Counted from the stretch's first letter, positions 12,234 to 24,785 are shown. The stretch: 64,000 nt of DNA from Laburnicola sp. R22_1 (GCA_014281115.1 JACONQ010000018.1:1054001-1118000), one strand, 5' to 3'. Program-made: numbers and translations. Notes: generated by a model from the letters alone, not told the origin.

Positions 12234-13204
12234 TAATCCTTAAAATTCTAGGAGTAGTGGCTCTTATAGCTGTCTAGAATAAGTAACCTCTATAACCCTA
12301 CTATGCGCGGTCTTATATACGCGTTAAAGTGCTTTAACTACGCAACTCTAAGCTCGCTATTAGTCTAGCCAGTCTTAGAGACTAAGAGCTTCTAATTGTA
12401 GGGAATACTAGTCTCCTTATATTACGCTAAGATATAGACTTGCCCTTTATAGATAATAAAGGGTAGAGTAGTATACCTAGCAGCATAAATACTCTAAATT
12501 ACTATAACCTACTTATAGTTGCCTAGCTAAATAAGCGTAGGTTAAGAATGTCTTTCTAAACTAGTTATAACCTTTATTAAGCTAATAACTTCTATTTAGA
12601 AGCCTATCTTATTAAAGTTATAAATATCTTTATTCTGCACTTTATACTTGGCTTTTGTGTTCTCTACTAGCTAAAACTACGCGTTTATAACCTCTAGCTC
12701 TTCCTATTATATCCTCCATTAGTCTTTCGCTTAATTAAAAGCTATTTTAAGCTTAGGTACGCACTTTATAAAGCGCTAAGCCTAGTATTATTCTATAGGG
12801 TCTCTGTGCTGCGCAGCTAGTAGTTTATTAGCTATATCTTCCACCTTACCTAGCTAGGGTGCAAATTCTTACGAATTTAGGTTAAGAATATACTATATAA
12901 GCGTCTACTCTTTAGTTATAGTAAGCTTTACTATGCCTAATTATATATTTGCTTAGGCGATAATTTTGTTAATTTAATTACTTAGTGTAGACTTTAGGAT
13001 ATTATATGCTGTAGTAGCGCGTTATAGGCTTAAAATTTACTTATTCTAATAGGCGTAAAGGGCAAGCTTAATTCTGCCTTCTTAATTAGATAATAACGCG
13101 TTGTGTTATTAAGATATTATAATTTATAGTGAAGTGTTATAGTCTTGGCAAAAACTATTTAGCGGACTAATCTATCCGGGCTACTAATAGAATATGTTAA
13201 AGGT

Positions 13205-13312
13205 AGAATAGTAAAGCCCTTTAACTTAAAAAAAATTAAAGTCTCTTACTTAGTAATTAAAAAAAGCGTAAAAAGGTAATTATAAAAAAAACGCGATTAA
13301 ATTACTAAGTAA
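13205..13312 (+). repeat. Dispersed repeat B, copy at the island edge
   Basis: A heavily AT-shifted copy (AGTCTCTTACTTAGTAATTA core). It is the last repeat before the first GC-balanced island. Confidence 0.65.
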
Positions 13313-13384
13313 GCCTAAGCGAGCTTAGGGGATATTACTATTTAACTATAGAAGTCTAAAAAGTAATAAAAATAGTTTATTAAG

Positions 13385-13806
13385 AAGTAGAAAATATCAA
13401 GTCATTCTCTACATCTACCAGTGATGAATGGCTTGAGAAGAAACCACCAGCTGAGGTGATCATTCTGAACCTTTCCTACGCATACCATAATACAACACGA
13501 ACCCTCGAAGTACATGCCACCAGAGTGATCAGTGCAAAGATCAATTACTGTACTCCTGTATAGATGCCTGGTATCTGGTCGGTGGTGGGCGGGGTGCGAG
13601 GTGCGAGGTCGCGCGTGACGGGCATGGCACGGGCCCCGACGCGGAAGGCGCGACTTTCGTGTTCTGACATCAATTCACCCACGCTGGCATCTGCCATCCG
13701 CTCTTTCTCTTTCACACCCACCGCCACAACGCCCACACCACACCGGCCCGCGCTTCCTTCTCCCTCCCGCCTACATCGACCATCGTGACGCTGCACTGCA
13801 CCCACG
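13385..13806. promoter_or_regulatory. Upstream region of the DNA polymerase delta gene
   Basis: GC content jumps near 13.38 kb. About 420 bp separate the repeats from the ATG. It holds ACGCG at 13638, a possible MBF/MCB-type core expected for an S-phase gene, but a single 5-mer is weak evidence. I see no other gene here. Confidence 0.35.
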
Positions 13807-16800
13807 ATGCCGGGCGTCACCCAAACACCCATGAAGCGCGTGCTCGCCGAAGCGTCCAACACGCGCCAGAACGTGCAGGCGTCGCCCCGCTCCGCGAAGA
13901 AGCTGAAGCTCGACAATGGCGCCAGCACCCACGGACGGCCGCCGGTCATGCACGCCACGGGCTCGTTCCACGCCAGCCAGCCGCCCAAGAGCCGCTTCGA
14001 AGAGGAGGTGCTGGAGAAGATGTCGCAGGACATCGAGACGCTGAAGCAGTCCAATGCAGAGCGGGACCAGCACTGGGCGAGGCCTCCGCTGCCTGCCAAC
14101 TTCAGCGAGATGACGCACGGCGTGACGCTGCAGCAGATCGATGCCGAAGAGGGCGTGCTGAACGGCGGCAAGGGCACGGTCAAGCTTTTTGGCGTCACCG
14201 AGGTGAGATGGCCGAACTCAGCGTCCCATGTGCAGCCACACTGATCACTCGTCGATAGGACGGCCACTCGGTTCTCTTCCACGTCACCAACTTCCTCCAC
14301 TACTTCTACATCGCCGCGCCGTTGAATTTCCAGCAGACCGACTGCGATGCCTTCAGGAACTACCTCGAAGGAGAGTGCCAGAAGGCCTACAATCAGCATT
14401 CGGCCACGATAAACTCGGTGCAGATGACCATGAGGGAGAACATCCTGCGCTTTCAGGGCAACCAGAAGAGCCCATACCTCAAGATCACAGTCAACGACCA
14501 CAAGATGATCGGCCGCGTACGCAAGCTCGTGCAGGATGGAAACGCCAACTGGAAAAACCTCTGGGGGGCCCGCGAAGGTGGACTGCTCACTTTTGACAAC
14601 ATTCAATACGTGCAGCGCTTCATGATCGACACCGGCGTAAGGCAGCTCCTTCTCCCTGGTCAACTTCGCTAACCCTTTAGATTGTCGGCATGTCCTGGGT
14701 TGAGGCCCCCATTGGAAAGTACAGACTGATTCATCCCCGGGAGCGCCACTCGAATTGCCAGATTGAAGCTCAGATCCACTACAAAGACTTGATTGCACAC
14801 TCTACCGACGGCGAATACTCCAAGATGGCACCCCTCCGCATCCTCTCGTTCGACATCGAGTGCGCAGGCCGGAAAGGTATCTTCCCCAAGGCCGAGATTG
14901 ACCCTGTCATCCAGATAGCCAACGTCGTTACACGGTTCGGCGAGGACAAGCCTTTCGTCCGCAACGTCTTTTGTCAGGACACTGTCAGTCCAATTGCAGC
15001 CACGCAGATCTTCTCATTCCAGGACGAGAAAGAGATGCTTTTGAAGTGGCGCGACTTTCTCGAGGAGGTGGACCCGGATGTCATCATCGGATACAACATA
15101 GCGAATTTTGACTTTCCCTATCTGTTGGACCGCGCCAAGCATCTGAAAGCAGCAAGATTTCCATACTGGTCGCGGTTGAAGACGAAAGTGTCTGAGCACG
15201 ACAGCTCCAAATTCTCGAGCAAGCAATTGGGAAGCCGTGATACTAAGACGACGAATACGAACGGTCGCCTCCAGCTCGATCTACTCCAGCTCATTCAACG
15301 CGATTACCAACTGAGAAGCTACACGCTCAATGCTGTGTGCGCTCATTTTCTAAAAGAACAGAAAGAGGACGTCCATCACAGTATGATTACTGAGCTGTAT
15401 AACGGCGACTCCAACTCGCGGCGGAGACTGGCAGTCTACTGCTTGAAAGACGCCTACCTTCCTCAACGGTTGCTCGACAAGCTGATGTGCTTGGTCAACT
15501 ATACCGAAATGGCCAGGGTCACGGGTGTACCATTCAATTTCCTGCTCGCTCGAGGCCAACAGGTCAGGTTCTTGAGCCAACTGTTCCGGAAGTCGCTGGA
15601 ACATAACCTTCTTATCCCTGATCTCCCCAACCAAGGCGACAGCAGTGATCAGTATGAAGGCGCGACGGTCATCGAGCCGAAGCGTGGTTACTACCAAATG
15701 CCTGTTGCCACTCTCGATTTTGCGTCGCTTTATCCCAGTATCATGCAAGCGCATAACCTCTGTTATACCACATTACTGAACAGAGAAACCATCGAGAAAC
15801 TGAACATGAGGAAGGACGAAGACTATATTCAAACACCAAACGGTGATCTGTTCTGCACAGCCAAGGTCCGCAAGGGTTTGTTATCGCAAATTTTGGAGGA
15901 ATTGCTGAGTGCGCGAAAGCGTGCAAAGAAGGATTTGGCTATCGAGACCGACCCCTTCAAGAAAGCTGTTTTAAACGGTCGTCAGCTGGCCCTGAAAGTC
16001 AGTGCCAACTCTGTCTACGGACTTACCGGTGCAACAAACGGAAAGCTGCCTTGTCTTCCAATCGCCAGTAGTACCACCAGTTTTGGTCGGCAAATGATCG
16101 AGAAGACAAAGGCCGAGGTCGAAGCAAAGTACAACATTGCCAACGGATACACCCACGATGCTGAAGTCATCTATGGTGACACGGATTCGGTCATGGTCAA
16201 GTTCGGCACCACAGATCTTGCGGAAGCGATGACACTAGGAGAGGAGGCTGCTGCATATGTTACTGAGAAGTTCGTCAAACCTATCAAGCTCGAGTTTGAA
16301 AAGGTCTACTATCCGTACCTTCTTATCAACAAGAAGCGTTATGCCGGGTTGTACTGGACCAATCCCAACAAATGGGACAAGATGGATACGAAGGGTATTG
16401 AGACTGTTCGTCGTGACAATTGCCGCCTTGTTCAAACGGTCATCGAGACGTCCCTGCGCATGCTACTAATTGACAAGGATCCCGAGGGCGCGCAAGAGTA
16501 AGTGAACTCGCCGTTTACACATGACTGTGGCTAACTTTTTTCTAGAATGGTGAAAGAGACCATCTCAGATCTGTTACAGAACAAGATTGATATGTCTAAC
16601 CTCGTCATCACGAAAGCGCTCACCAAAGAAGAAGACAAGCACGGAGAGGGCGGTTATAAAGGCAAGCAGGCACACCACGAATTAGCCGAGCGCATGAAGA
16701 AACGCGACGCCGGTTCCGCTCCCGCATTGGGCGACCGCGTCGCATATGTTATGGTCAAAGGTGCAGCGGGAGCGAAAAACTACGAGAAATCCGAAGATCC

Positions 16801-17305
16801 GCTGTGGGTGCTAGAGCACAATCTCCCCATCGACACAAAGTACTATCTCGAAAATCAGCTCGCCAAGCCCCTCGGCCGCATCTTCGAGCCCGTCATCGGC
16901 GAGAAAAAAGCAAACAGCTTGCTCACGGGCGAGCACACACGATCCATTTCAGTCGCAGCACCCACCATGGGTGGCCTAATGAAGTTCGCCAAGAAGACGC
17001 AGACGTGCATGGGGTGCAAGAAGCCGCTCGTCAGCGGCACAGAGAAGGACGGCGCCGTGTGCGAGAATTGCAGACCCCGCATTGGCGAGCTGTACCAGAA
17101 GACGCTATCTAAAGTCAGCGAGTTGGAAGTGAGGTTCGCACGCCTGTGGACGCAGTGCCAGCGGTGTCAGGGGAGTTTGCATTGCGAGGTTATTTGTTCA
17201 AGCAAGGATTGTCCGATTTTTTATATGCGCATGAAGGCGAGGAAAGACGTGGAGGATTCGGGGAAGGAGTTGGTGAGGTTTGATAAGGATGCTGCGTTGT
17301 GGTGA
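13807..17305 (+). CDS. POL3: DNA polymerase delta catalytic subunit
   Basis: Replicative family B polymerase with proofreading exonuclease, acting in the nucleus at the replication fork. Predicted exons are 13807-14202, 14259-14636, 14681-16497 and 16546-17305 (introns 56, 44 and 48 bp), giving 1116 aa; budding yeast Pol3 is about 1,100. Exonuclease motifs: FDIEC (about residue 316), [14 protein letters not shown] (about 400) and YCLKDAYL (about 511). Polymerase motifs: DFASLYPSI (about 604), [11 protein letters not shown] (about 695-705) and YGDTDS (about 757). The C-terminus has CysA (C1018, C1021, C1036, C1039) and CysB (C1068, C1071, C1081, C1086), the latter the Fe-S site in this family. 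All key residues are present and codon use is GC-balanced, unlike the flanks. The start is the first ATG in frame. The identification is firm; the splice sites are inferred from GT-AG and frame. Confidence 0.97.
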
Positions 17306-17523
17306 AGGGAGGGTCGATCCTGTAATGCTTGGAGAGTTGTGGGACGTGTTGCGGCGTATGAGTGGTTTGTAAGGATATTGCATTGTTGGGCGCTGGGTAA
17401 GATGGAATGTGATGGAACGGCATGTGTAGGCTTGTTATGGATACCAGTGTGGAATATCAACAGCTTCGTCTTTTTTATAGTACGTGTTTGTTTATCCTTT
17501 ATATATATATATATATATATATA
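17306..17523. other. 3' flank of POL3, ending in an (AT)n run
   Basis: 218 bp between the stop codon and the first Fot element; presumably the 3' UTR and terminator. An (AT)n run at about 17500-17523 supplied the TA target of the transposon. Confidence 0.6.
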
Positions 17524-19371
17524 ACGTATTCCATCAGTGAGCCGGCCACATCAGTGAGCTGGCCACTTTTCCTTGGCACGACCAACTCATGTTATGACTC
17601 TTCGATTTCATCGCTATCAAACAAGGAGCCTACGTACGTCGTGCTTATATCTAATTTAGAAGATACCTCTGTATCTTTTTTGCATGTTCGCGCGTTATGT
17701 CCAGTCCCCCTACAGTTTCCACAGCGCCGTAGAGCTAGTTGGGCTCTTTCTTAATCACCACTACTATGAGCCTTCTTTAATCGCTAAGGCGCCTGCGACG
17801 CCTTAGCAGCTACCTACGCTACTGCAGTCCTATACTCTATAGTCCTACCCTGCTAGATCCGCTTTCTTTTGCGTAATTTCCACTTAGTTATTACTACTAA
17901 TTACTCCTTAAGCTTATAGACGCAGGCGGTTAAAAGAGCGTTTTAATACAGCATAAGTTTACTACCTTTTATAAGCTAATAGAAGCTAGCCTAAGCTATA
18001 ATAGGCAATTAAGTAAAGGAGTTGCTTACTAGCTTTAACTAGAATCTAAGCTTATATATATTACTTAGTGTTTTTAATTACTATAGCGTTTCCTATAGTG
18101 GGGGTGCTAGTAGAGTACGCAGCCATACTTTAAGGCGATCCAATACTACCTGCGCATTAATAGAGATAAGGACTAATGCCTTAAAGGCCTTATAATAGTT
18201 CTTCTCTATAAACACGTTAAAAAACGCGTCTTTAAAGGCTAGAAGGAAGCCTTTTTTATTAATGTGGAAGACGCGCCTACGTGCTAAGTCTCTAACGCGC
18301 TAAGAGTACTTGTGCTTTAATAGCAAAAAGCAGACTATATTAAGCGGCTAGAGAATGTGTAATAAGTGAGGTGGCATATAGAGGGTAAGAATCTTATTTT
18401 TAAGGTAGTAGTCCTTAAAATCCTAGTTAAGGTGGCTCTTATGGCCGTCTAAAATAAGCAGTCTATACCCCTCTACCTAGCACGCCTTTGTATGCGCGTT
18501 AAACTGCTTTAACTACTCTAGGCTAAGTATATTGTTAGTTTAGCTATTCTTAGAGACTAAAAGCTTCTAATTACGTAGTATATCTGCCTCCTTATACTAC
18601 GTAGAAATGTGAACGCGTTCTTTATAGATAATAAAAGGTGGGGTTACATACCTAGTAGCGCAGATACTCTAGATAATAGTAACTTACTTGTAATTACCTA
18701 GCTAAATAAGCTTAGATTAAGCACGTCTCTCTGCGTCTATAATAACCTTTATTAAGCTAATAATACCTATCTAGAAACCAGTCTTATTAAAGTTGTGTAC
18801 GTTATTATTATAGACACTATACTTAGCTTTAGTATCCTCTACTAGCTTAAACTACGCGCTAATTATCTCTAGATTCTCCTAGAGTATTCTCTAGCGGTCT
18901 TTAGCTTAATTAAAGACTATTTTAAGCTTAGCTAAGCGCGTTACAAAGCGCTTAGCCTAGCGCTTACTAATAGGCTGGCCACTATATATACCTAGTAGTT
19001 TATTAGCTATATTTTCTACCTTACACAGCTAGGGCGCGAATCCTCGCAAATTAAGATTAAGGATATATTAGATAATTATCTACTCTTTAGTTGTAGTAAG
19101 TTTCTAAATTCCTAGTTAAGTTTAGGCGCGTAGAGTAATTCTGTAAAGCCAATTAGAGAGGCGCTAGTATTTAACGTTAAAGGTAGCAGCTGCGCGTTAT
19201 AGGCTTTAAATTTGGCCAGAAGTATAGGCCTTAAGAGCAAGGTTAATTCTGCCTTCTTAGTTAACTAATATCGTATTATGTTATAGAGACATATTAGAGT
19301 TACTAAAGTGTTGGTCGTGCTAAGGAAAAGTGGCCGGCTCACTAATATGGCCGGCTTACTAATGGAATACA
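17524..19371 (-). mobile_element. Pogo/Fot-type transposon, subfamily B, copy 1
   Basis: 1848 bp with TA duplications (17522-17523, 19372-19373). Its inverted ends begin ACGTATTCC and contain a paired motif ATCAGTGAGCYGGCCAC followed by CTTTTCC. It is inserted about 220 bp downstream of POL3. The transposase remnant is on the minus strand. Confidence 0.9.
17600..19230 (-). pseudogene. Fot-type transposase remnant (subfamily B)
   Basis: On the minus strand the frame shows LLILDGHKSH (second catalytic D), then LQPLNIVCF (third position N), and a C-terminal zinc knuckle CGNCRGTGHNARTC near 17.7 kb. An acidic SLFDSDEIEES tail follows the knuckle. Many in-frame stops, typically at W and Q codons as expected from RIP, make it dead. 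The boundaries are approximate. Confidence 0.75.
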
Positions 19372-21264
19372 TTATATATATATTTTCCTTTTAGCTATTT
19401 TTATTATAAAAAATATTAGTTAGCTATTATAAAGCGTATATAACGCTTAGTTATTAGTTATATAATTTATTATATAATATTAATTATATTAGTTAAGTAC
19501 ACTATACTTATATATATATTAATAACTATTTTATACTTAATGTATTCTATTACTAAGCTAGCCATATTAGTGAGCCGACCACTTTTCCTTAGCACGACCA
19601 ACACTTTAGTAACTCTAATATGTCTCTATAACACAAGGCGATATTAGTTAACTAAGAAGGCAAAATTAATCTTACTCTTAAGGCCTATACTTCTAGCTAA
19701 ATTTAAAGCCTATAATATATAGCTACTACCTTTAATATTAAATACTAGCGCCTCTCTAATTAGCTTTACAGAATTACTCTATGCGCCTAAACTTAACTAG
19801 GAATTTAGAAACTTACTACAACTAAAGAGTAGATAATTATCTAATATATTCTTAACCTTAATTTATAAGAATTTACGCCCTAGCTATATAAAGTAAAAGA
19901 TATAGCTAATAAACTACTAGATATATATAGTAGCTAGTCTATTAGTAAGCGCTAGACTAAGCGCTTTATAACGCGCTTAGCTAAGTTTAAAATAGCCTTT
20001 AATTAAGCTAAAGACTACTCAAGAATACTCTAGAAGGATCTAGAGATAATTAGTGCGTACTTTAAGCTAGTAGAGGATACTAAAGCTAAGTATAGCGTCT
20101 ATAATAATAACGTACACAATTTTAATAAAACTAGCTTCTAGATAGGTATTATTAGCTTAATAAAGGTTATTATAGGCGCAGAGAAATATACTTAATCTAA
20201 GCTTATTTAGCTAGATAATTATAAGTAGATTACTATTATCTAAAGTATTTACGCTACTAGGTATATAATTCTACTTTTTATTATCTATAAAGGACGCGTC
20301 TATATCTTTATATAGTATAAGGAGGCAGATATACTATGTAATTAGAAGCTTTTAGTGTCTAATAATAGCTAAACTAATAATATACTTAGTCTAGAGTAGT
20401 TAAAGTATTTTAACGCGCATATAAAGATGCGCTAGATAGGGGAGTATAGGCTGCTTATTTTAGATAGCTATAAGAGCTACCTTAACTAGGATTTTAAAAA
20501 CTACTACCTTAAAAATAAGATTCTTACCCTCTATATGCTACCTTACTTATCGCACATCTTTTAGCTACTTAATATAGTTTACTTCTTACTATTTAAGTAT
20601 AAGTACTCTTAGCGTGTTAAAGACTTAGTATGTAGGCGCGTCTTTTATATTAATAAGGAAGGCTTTCTTCTAGCCTTTAAAGACGCGTTTTTTAATATAT
20701 TTATAGAGGAGAACTATTATAAGGCCTTTAAGATATTAGGCCTTATTTCTATTAATGTGTAGGTAGTGTTAGATTGTCTTAAAGTATAGCTGCGTACCCT
20801 ACTAGCACCTCTACTATAGAAGACGCTATAGTAATTAAAAACACTAAGTAATACATATAAGTTTAGATTCTAGTTAAAGCTAGTAAGTAACTTCTTTACT
20901 TAATTACCTATTATAGCTTAGGCTAGCTTCTTTTAGCTTATAAAAGATAGTAAACTTATACTATATTAAAACGCTCTTTTAACCGCCTGCGTCCATAAGC
21001 TTAAGAAGCAATTAGTAGTAATAAATAAGTAGAAATTATATAAAAGAAAGCAAATTTAGCAGAGTAGGACTATAGAGTATAGGACTATAGTAGCGTAGGT
21101 AGCTGCTAAGACGTCGCAGGCGCCTTAGCGATTAAAGAAGGCTTGTAGTAGTAGTGATTAAGAAATAGCCTAACTAGCTTTATAGCGCTGTGGAAACTAT
21201 AAGGAAACTGGACACAACGCGCGAATATATAAAAAAGATACAGAGATATCTTCTAAATTAAGTA

Positions 21265-23137
21265 ACGTACTCCACAACCGAGCGACTCACCCAACCGAGC
21301 GACTCACTTTTGCCAAGACCCCACCAAAACATGTACTATTCACGACAGTACAGAGTCAATACGAACTATTATTAATAGTCTAAATAGGCCAATCTATTCA
21401 GAATCTACTTCTGCAGGTTATTTACACGTTGTTCTATTGTGCCCAGGCTCGCCGCAGCGTCCACAGCGCCGTTGAGTTGGCTCGCCTCCATTAACGCGCG
21501 CCCTCTTCTTTGCCTTCTTGCCATCACTGCGCGCCGCAAAGTCCTTTAGAGTAGCCAGCTGCTGGCCCTCTTTAGCTGTAAGAGCTCCTTCTTGCTGTAA
21601 TCGCTTTCTTTTGCGCGATTTACGTCGCGTGGCGGCCTCATTAGTAGCTTGAAGTTTGGCGTTGCGTTTGGTTATCAACACCAAAGAATGCCCTATTAGC
21701 TTGGCGCCTTTAACAAGCTGTTCCACCGCCTTAACTATATAAGTTAGGGAACTATCTACATGCCTTTAAATCCTCTGCTTAACCAGCATTGATTGTGACC
21801 TAAGTTCTGTACTATTTCGCGGAGTTTGCGACTCCTATGTACTATCGCGAATAGTACATTCTGGAGGCGTACGCAGGCGGACGTCAAGCTGCGATAGTAC
21901 AGCCTCTGGGTCGTGGGGCACTAGGCCAGCACCTCAAAAGCCTCCTTTGATATTACTTTCAGTAATTAAAGCCTTAAAAGCAGCAATAAAGCAAGGTAGG
22001 AACTTGATTTTGGTGATGTGCGTGATGTGGTTGCGCATCAGATTCTCGGCTTGGCGCCCATACGCCTTCTTTAATGGCGCAAAACAACCCACATTAAGTG
22101 GCTGCAAGAGGTGCGACAAATATGGAGGCATACAGAGAGTAATAATATTACTCTTTTTGCAGTAATCCTAGAATTCGAGCGAGTTGTAACTTTTGTGGCC
22201 ATTAATAATGAGCAAACGTGCTCCACTAATAGTACGCCTCTTTATATGCTTATTAAAGTGCTTCAGCTATTGCAGACTAAGCTTATTTGTTGTCCAGCCG
22301 TTCTCAGAGACTGCAATAACCCAATTATGAGGTAGATCCTTCTCCTTATACCAGGCGGAGAGGTGGTGCTTGCCCCCAAAGATAATAAAGGGTGGGATCC
22401 ACCACCCTATTGCGTTAATGCCTTAGATAACTGTTATCCACTCCCTATTGCCCTGCTGCACCTGCTTTAGCCGTCCTCGACGCTCAGAGCCTGTAACTAC
22501 CGCTCCAGTCGATATTATGCCTATTATAAAGCCAGACTCGTTAAAATTGTAGGTGTCCTTATCTAGGATACTATACTTAGCCTTCATGTTCTCCACAAGC
22601 CGGAACTAGCCTTATATCACCTTAGGATCCTCCTAGAGGGCTCTCTTATAGTCGTACTTTCAATTAAACTTGACTTTAAGCTCTGGCTGGCGCTTAACAA
22701 AGTTTAGAGCCTAGTTATGGCCTATAGGGTCGCAATGCCGCTTAGCTAGTAAAGAATTAGCCATATCCTCTACGGCAGCAAGCCGTGGTGGGAATTCTCG
22801 CGAGTCTAGGTCGAGTACATACTATATAATCGCCTTCTCCTCTCTTATAGTAAGCTTTATTGTGTTAGGTAGGCAGTTGCGTTAGAAGGCGATTCTAGCG
22901 CGTCGTTGGCTAAGGGTCTTTTAAGGGATGTTATAGATAGCGGCAGCGCGTCTTTGCAAAAGTGACGTGTCTTGTTTAATAGCCTGAATCGCAAGCTGTA
23001 TACGAGCTTTGTTTAACGCTAGTAGTTCGTTGTATTATTGAGGCATCGCGTTGTACTATTGATGGTAGCACGTTTTGGTGGGGTCTTGGCAAAAGTGAGT
23101 CGCTCAGTTGGGTGAGTCGCTCGGTTGTGGAGTACGT
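21265..23137 (-). mobile_element. Pogo/Fot-type transposon, subfamily A, copy 1, nested
   Basis: 1873 bp, the same length as the element at 52794. TA duplications are at 21263-21264 and 23138-23139. The inverted ends begin ACGTACTCC with a doubled AACCGAGCGACTCAC motif. It is less AT-shifted than its host element, consistent with later insertion. Confidence 0.93.
21418..23046 (-). pseudogene. Fot-type transposase, broken (subfamily A, copy 1)
   Basis: Collinear with 52885-54513 (same offsets within the element, 1629 bp). An open stretch at 21418-21726 holds the C-terminus: a basic region and the CCHC knuckle CGRCGEPGHNRTTC. Another at 21934-22131 holds LLQPLNVGCFAPLKKAYG. The start region has an early TAA (Q-to-stop) and further stops follow. 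Confidence 0.85.
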
Positions 23138-23289
23138 TATAAGTATAATATATATAGGCTTCTTATTTAATAATAATAAAATTAAAGAGTTATAATATAA
23201 GTTAGTTGTGCTAAGAAAAAGTAGCCGGCTTACTAATATGGCCGGCTTACTAATAGAATACATTATATATTATTAAAGATCTTTATTAT

Positions 23290-23930
23290 ATAAAAATTCC
23301 AACTAAGGTTAAATTATTAGGAAAGGTTTTGTGTGTGTATAAGTACCCAGGACACCTCAGTAGCTCTATATAAGACTACGCATATCTACGCACTAAATAC
23401 ACTTAGAGTGCACTAGTAATACTACTTTTTTCTTAGTGTGTGTATGCATAAGATTGTGTAAGAATGCTCACCTATGCCGCTAGTGCACCTAGAGTAGCTA
23501 GGGTAGCTATAATACTCTAGGTGCCTATACTACCTATAAAATACTAATTAATAAATAAATAAAGCTCTTTAATTAGTCAAAATTTAAAAAAGCTTAGTAA
23601 TCTACTTAGTAAGCTACTTAGTAAGCTACTTAGTAAGCTTTTAAAAAAAGATTTTTTAAAGTATAAAGTTAAAGTCTCTTACTAGATAGTAATTACTAGC
23701 GTGTTATATAGAACTTCTACCTAACCCTAAATTCTAGATTATATAAATTTAAAAATAGAAACAATATAGTTTTATAATGATTTAAAAGAATTAGATTAGG
23801 TGAAAATTAGTGGCTTAGTAAAGAACACTATTTTAAAAAGTATAAACTTTAATAACTTTCTAACTACTTTACTTTTATTAAAACGTTTTTAAAAATTTAA
23901 ATAATATTTTGTTAGTACTATATTTATATA
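23290..23930 (+). repeat. Dispersed AT-rich repeat 'R', copy 1
   Basis: About 640 bp, matching in inverted order 37305-38640 (where a MITE interrupts it), and in part 55115-55447 and 62571-62727. It is recognisable by a TAGTAATACTAC segment near 23.42 kb and a tandem CTTAGTAAGCTA segment near 23.6-23.64 kb. No ORF. Confidence 0.65.
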
Positions 23931-24531
23931 TATATATATATATTACGTAATATATATAATAACTAGTAAAATCAAGCGTTTTTTATTAATTACTAACTAA
24001 TTACGTAATAAAAATAGTATTTTTAAATTAAATACTTAACGATTTGTATTTCTTCTATAGATCTATTAAAAATTAAAATTCTAGCTTTATTAGTAAAAGA
24101 GTTATAAAGCTTTAAAAAAATTACTTATTTAAACTATTTGTGTATATCTACGTAAGTCTGCGTATATTTGCGTATCTCTAAGCATTTTTGTGCTAGCAAA
24201 TTGCTTATATAAAAATATGTAAGTATGCGCACGTCTGCGCATATCTACGCACGATTAAGTAGCCTTTCTAGAAAAAACTTTCCTAATAATACTTATATAT
24301 TATAAGTATATATAATATAATATTATTAGCAAAACTATTAACTAGCTTTCTATAAGTTTATACTATAAGTTTAACTACTTTTTAGTAACACTATTTTATT
24401 ATATTTTTACTACTTTTTCTCTTTACTATATTAAAATTACTTTAGCATTTAATATATTTTACTTTTAAGTTTATAGTACTTTAACTATAAAAAGTATATA
24501 TTAATATAATAGTACTACTATAATATACTTA

Positions 24532-24640
24532 TAACCTCTTCTTATTAACACTACTTTAAAACGCTTTTCTATATTAGTAATAGTAGAAGAAATAGCTACT
24601 ATTATTGTAATATTTTATTAGAAATCTCTTAGTTAAAAAA
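24532..24640 (+). mobile_element. Short A-tailed retroposon, copy 2 (109 bp)
   Basis: Flanked by a perfect 15 bp duplication ACTATAATATACTTA (24517-24531, 24641-24655). It begins TAACCTCTTCTTATTAACAC and ends GTTAAAAAA. This is the cleanest insertion of the family. Confidence 0.85.
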
Positions 24641-24667
24641 ACTATAATATACTTAGATACTAAAAGG

Positions 24668-24785
24668 TATTAAAAATCGTTATTATGTAGAGATTCTAAT
24701 TAAGTTTAAGTGTACACTATATATAGAGAGAAGTAAATAGAAGGCACTATAATCTAGTACCTAGCATCTAGTAGTAGTAATAAAA
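24668..24785 (+). repeat. Dispersed repeat C, copy
   Basis: Core TTATGTAGAGATTCTAA ... GGCACTATAATCTAGTACC. Related copies are at 24884-25000 and 25887-25970, with fragments near 23.27 kb and 38.62 kb. No coding potential seen. Confidence 0.6.

Larger units (their letters stand above)
8927..13197 (-). mobile_element. Pogo/Fot-type transposon, subfamily B', split by a nested Fot
   Basis: The ends are inverted copies of ACATATTCTATTAGTAGC with TA duplications (8925-8926, 13198-13199). Removing the nested element (10365-12233 plus one TA) leaves about 2400 bp, longer than the 1848 bp subfamily B element at 17524. The extra length is mostly on the C-terminal side (8.93-9.6 kb). Remnants of the DDE transposase run on the minus strand: a LQLLNIVYF-like segment near 10.3 kb and a degraded Cys-rich end near 9.63 kb. 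All are riddled with stops. Confidence 0.8.
19540..23263 (+). mobile_element. Pogo/Fot-type transposon, subfamily B, copy 2, split
   Basis: Plus orientation; TA duplications at 19538-19539 and 23264-23265. Removing the nested Fot (21265-23137 plus one TA) leaves 1849 bp, matching copy 1 (1848 bp). It is strongly AT-shifted. The gap to copy 1 (19374-19537) is AT-rich with nothing recognisable. The two copies face each other tail-outward. Confidence 0.9.

Noticed and set aside
13545..14798. 417-codon minus-strand ORF opposite the start of POL3
   Set aside because: It lies antisense to conserved polymerase exons in GC-rich DNA and also spans the introns; it has no domain and its composition is a mirror of the real frame.
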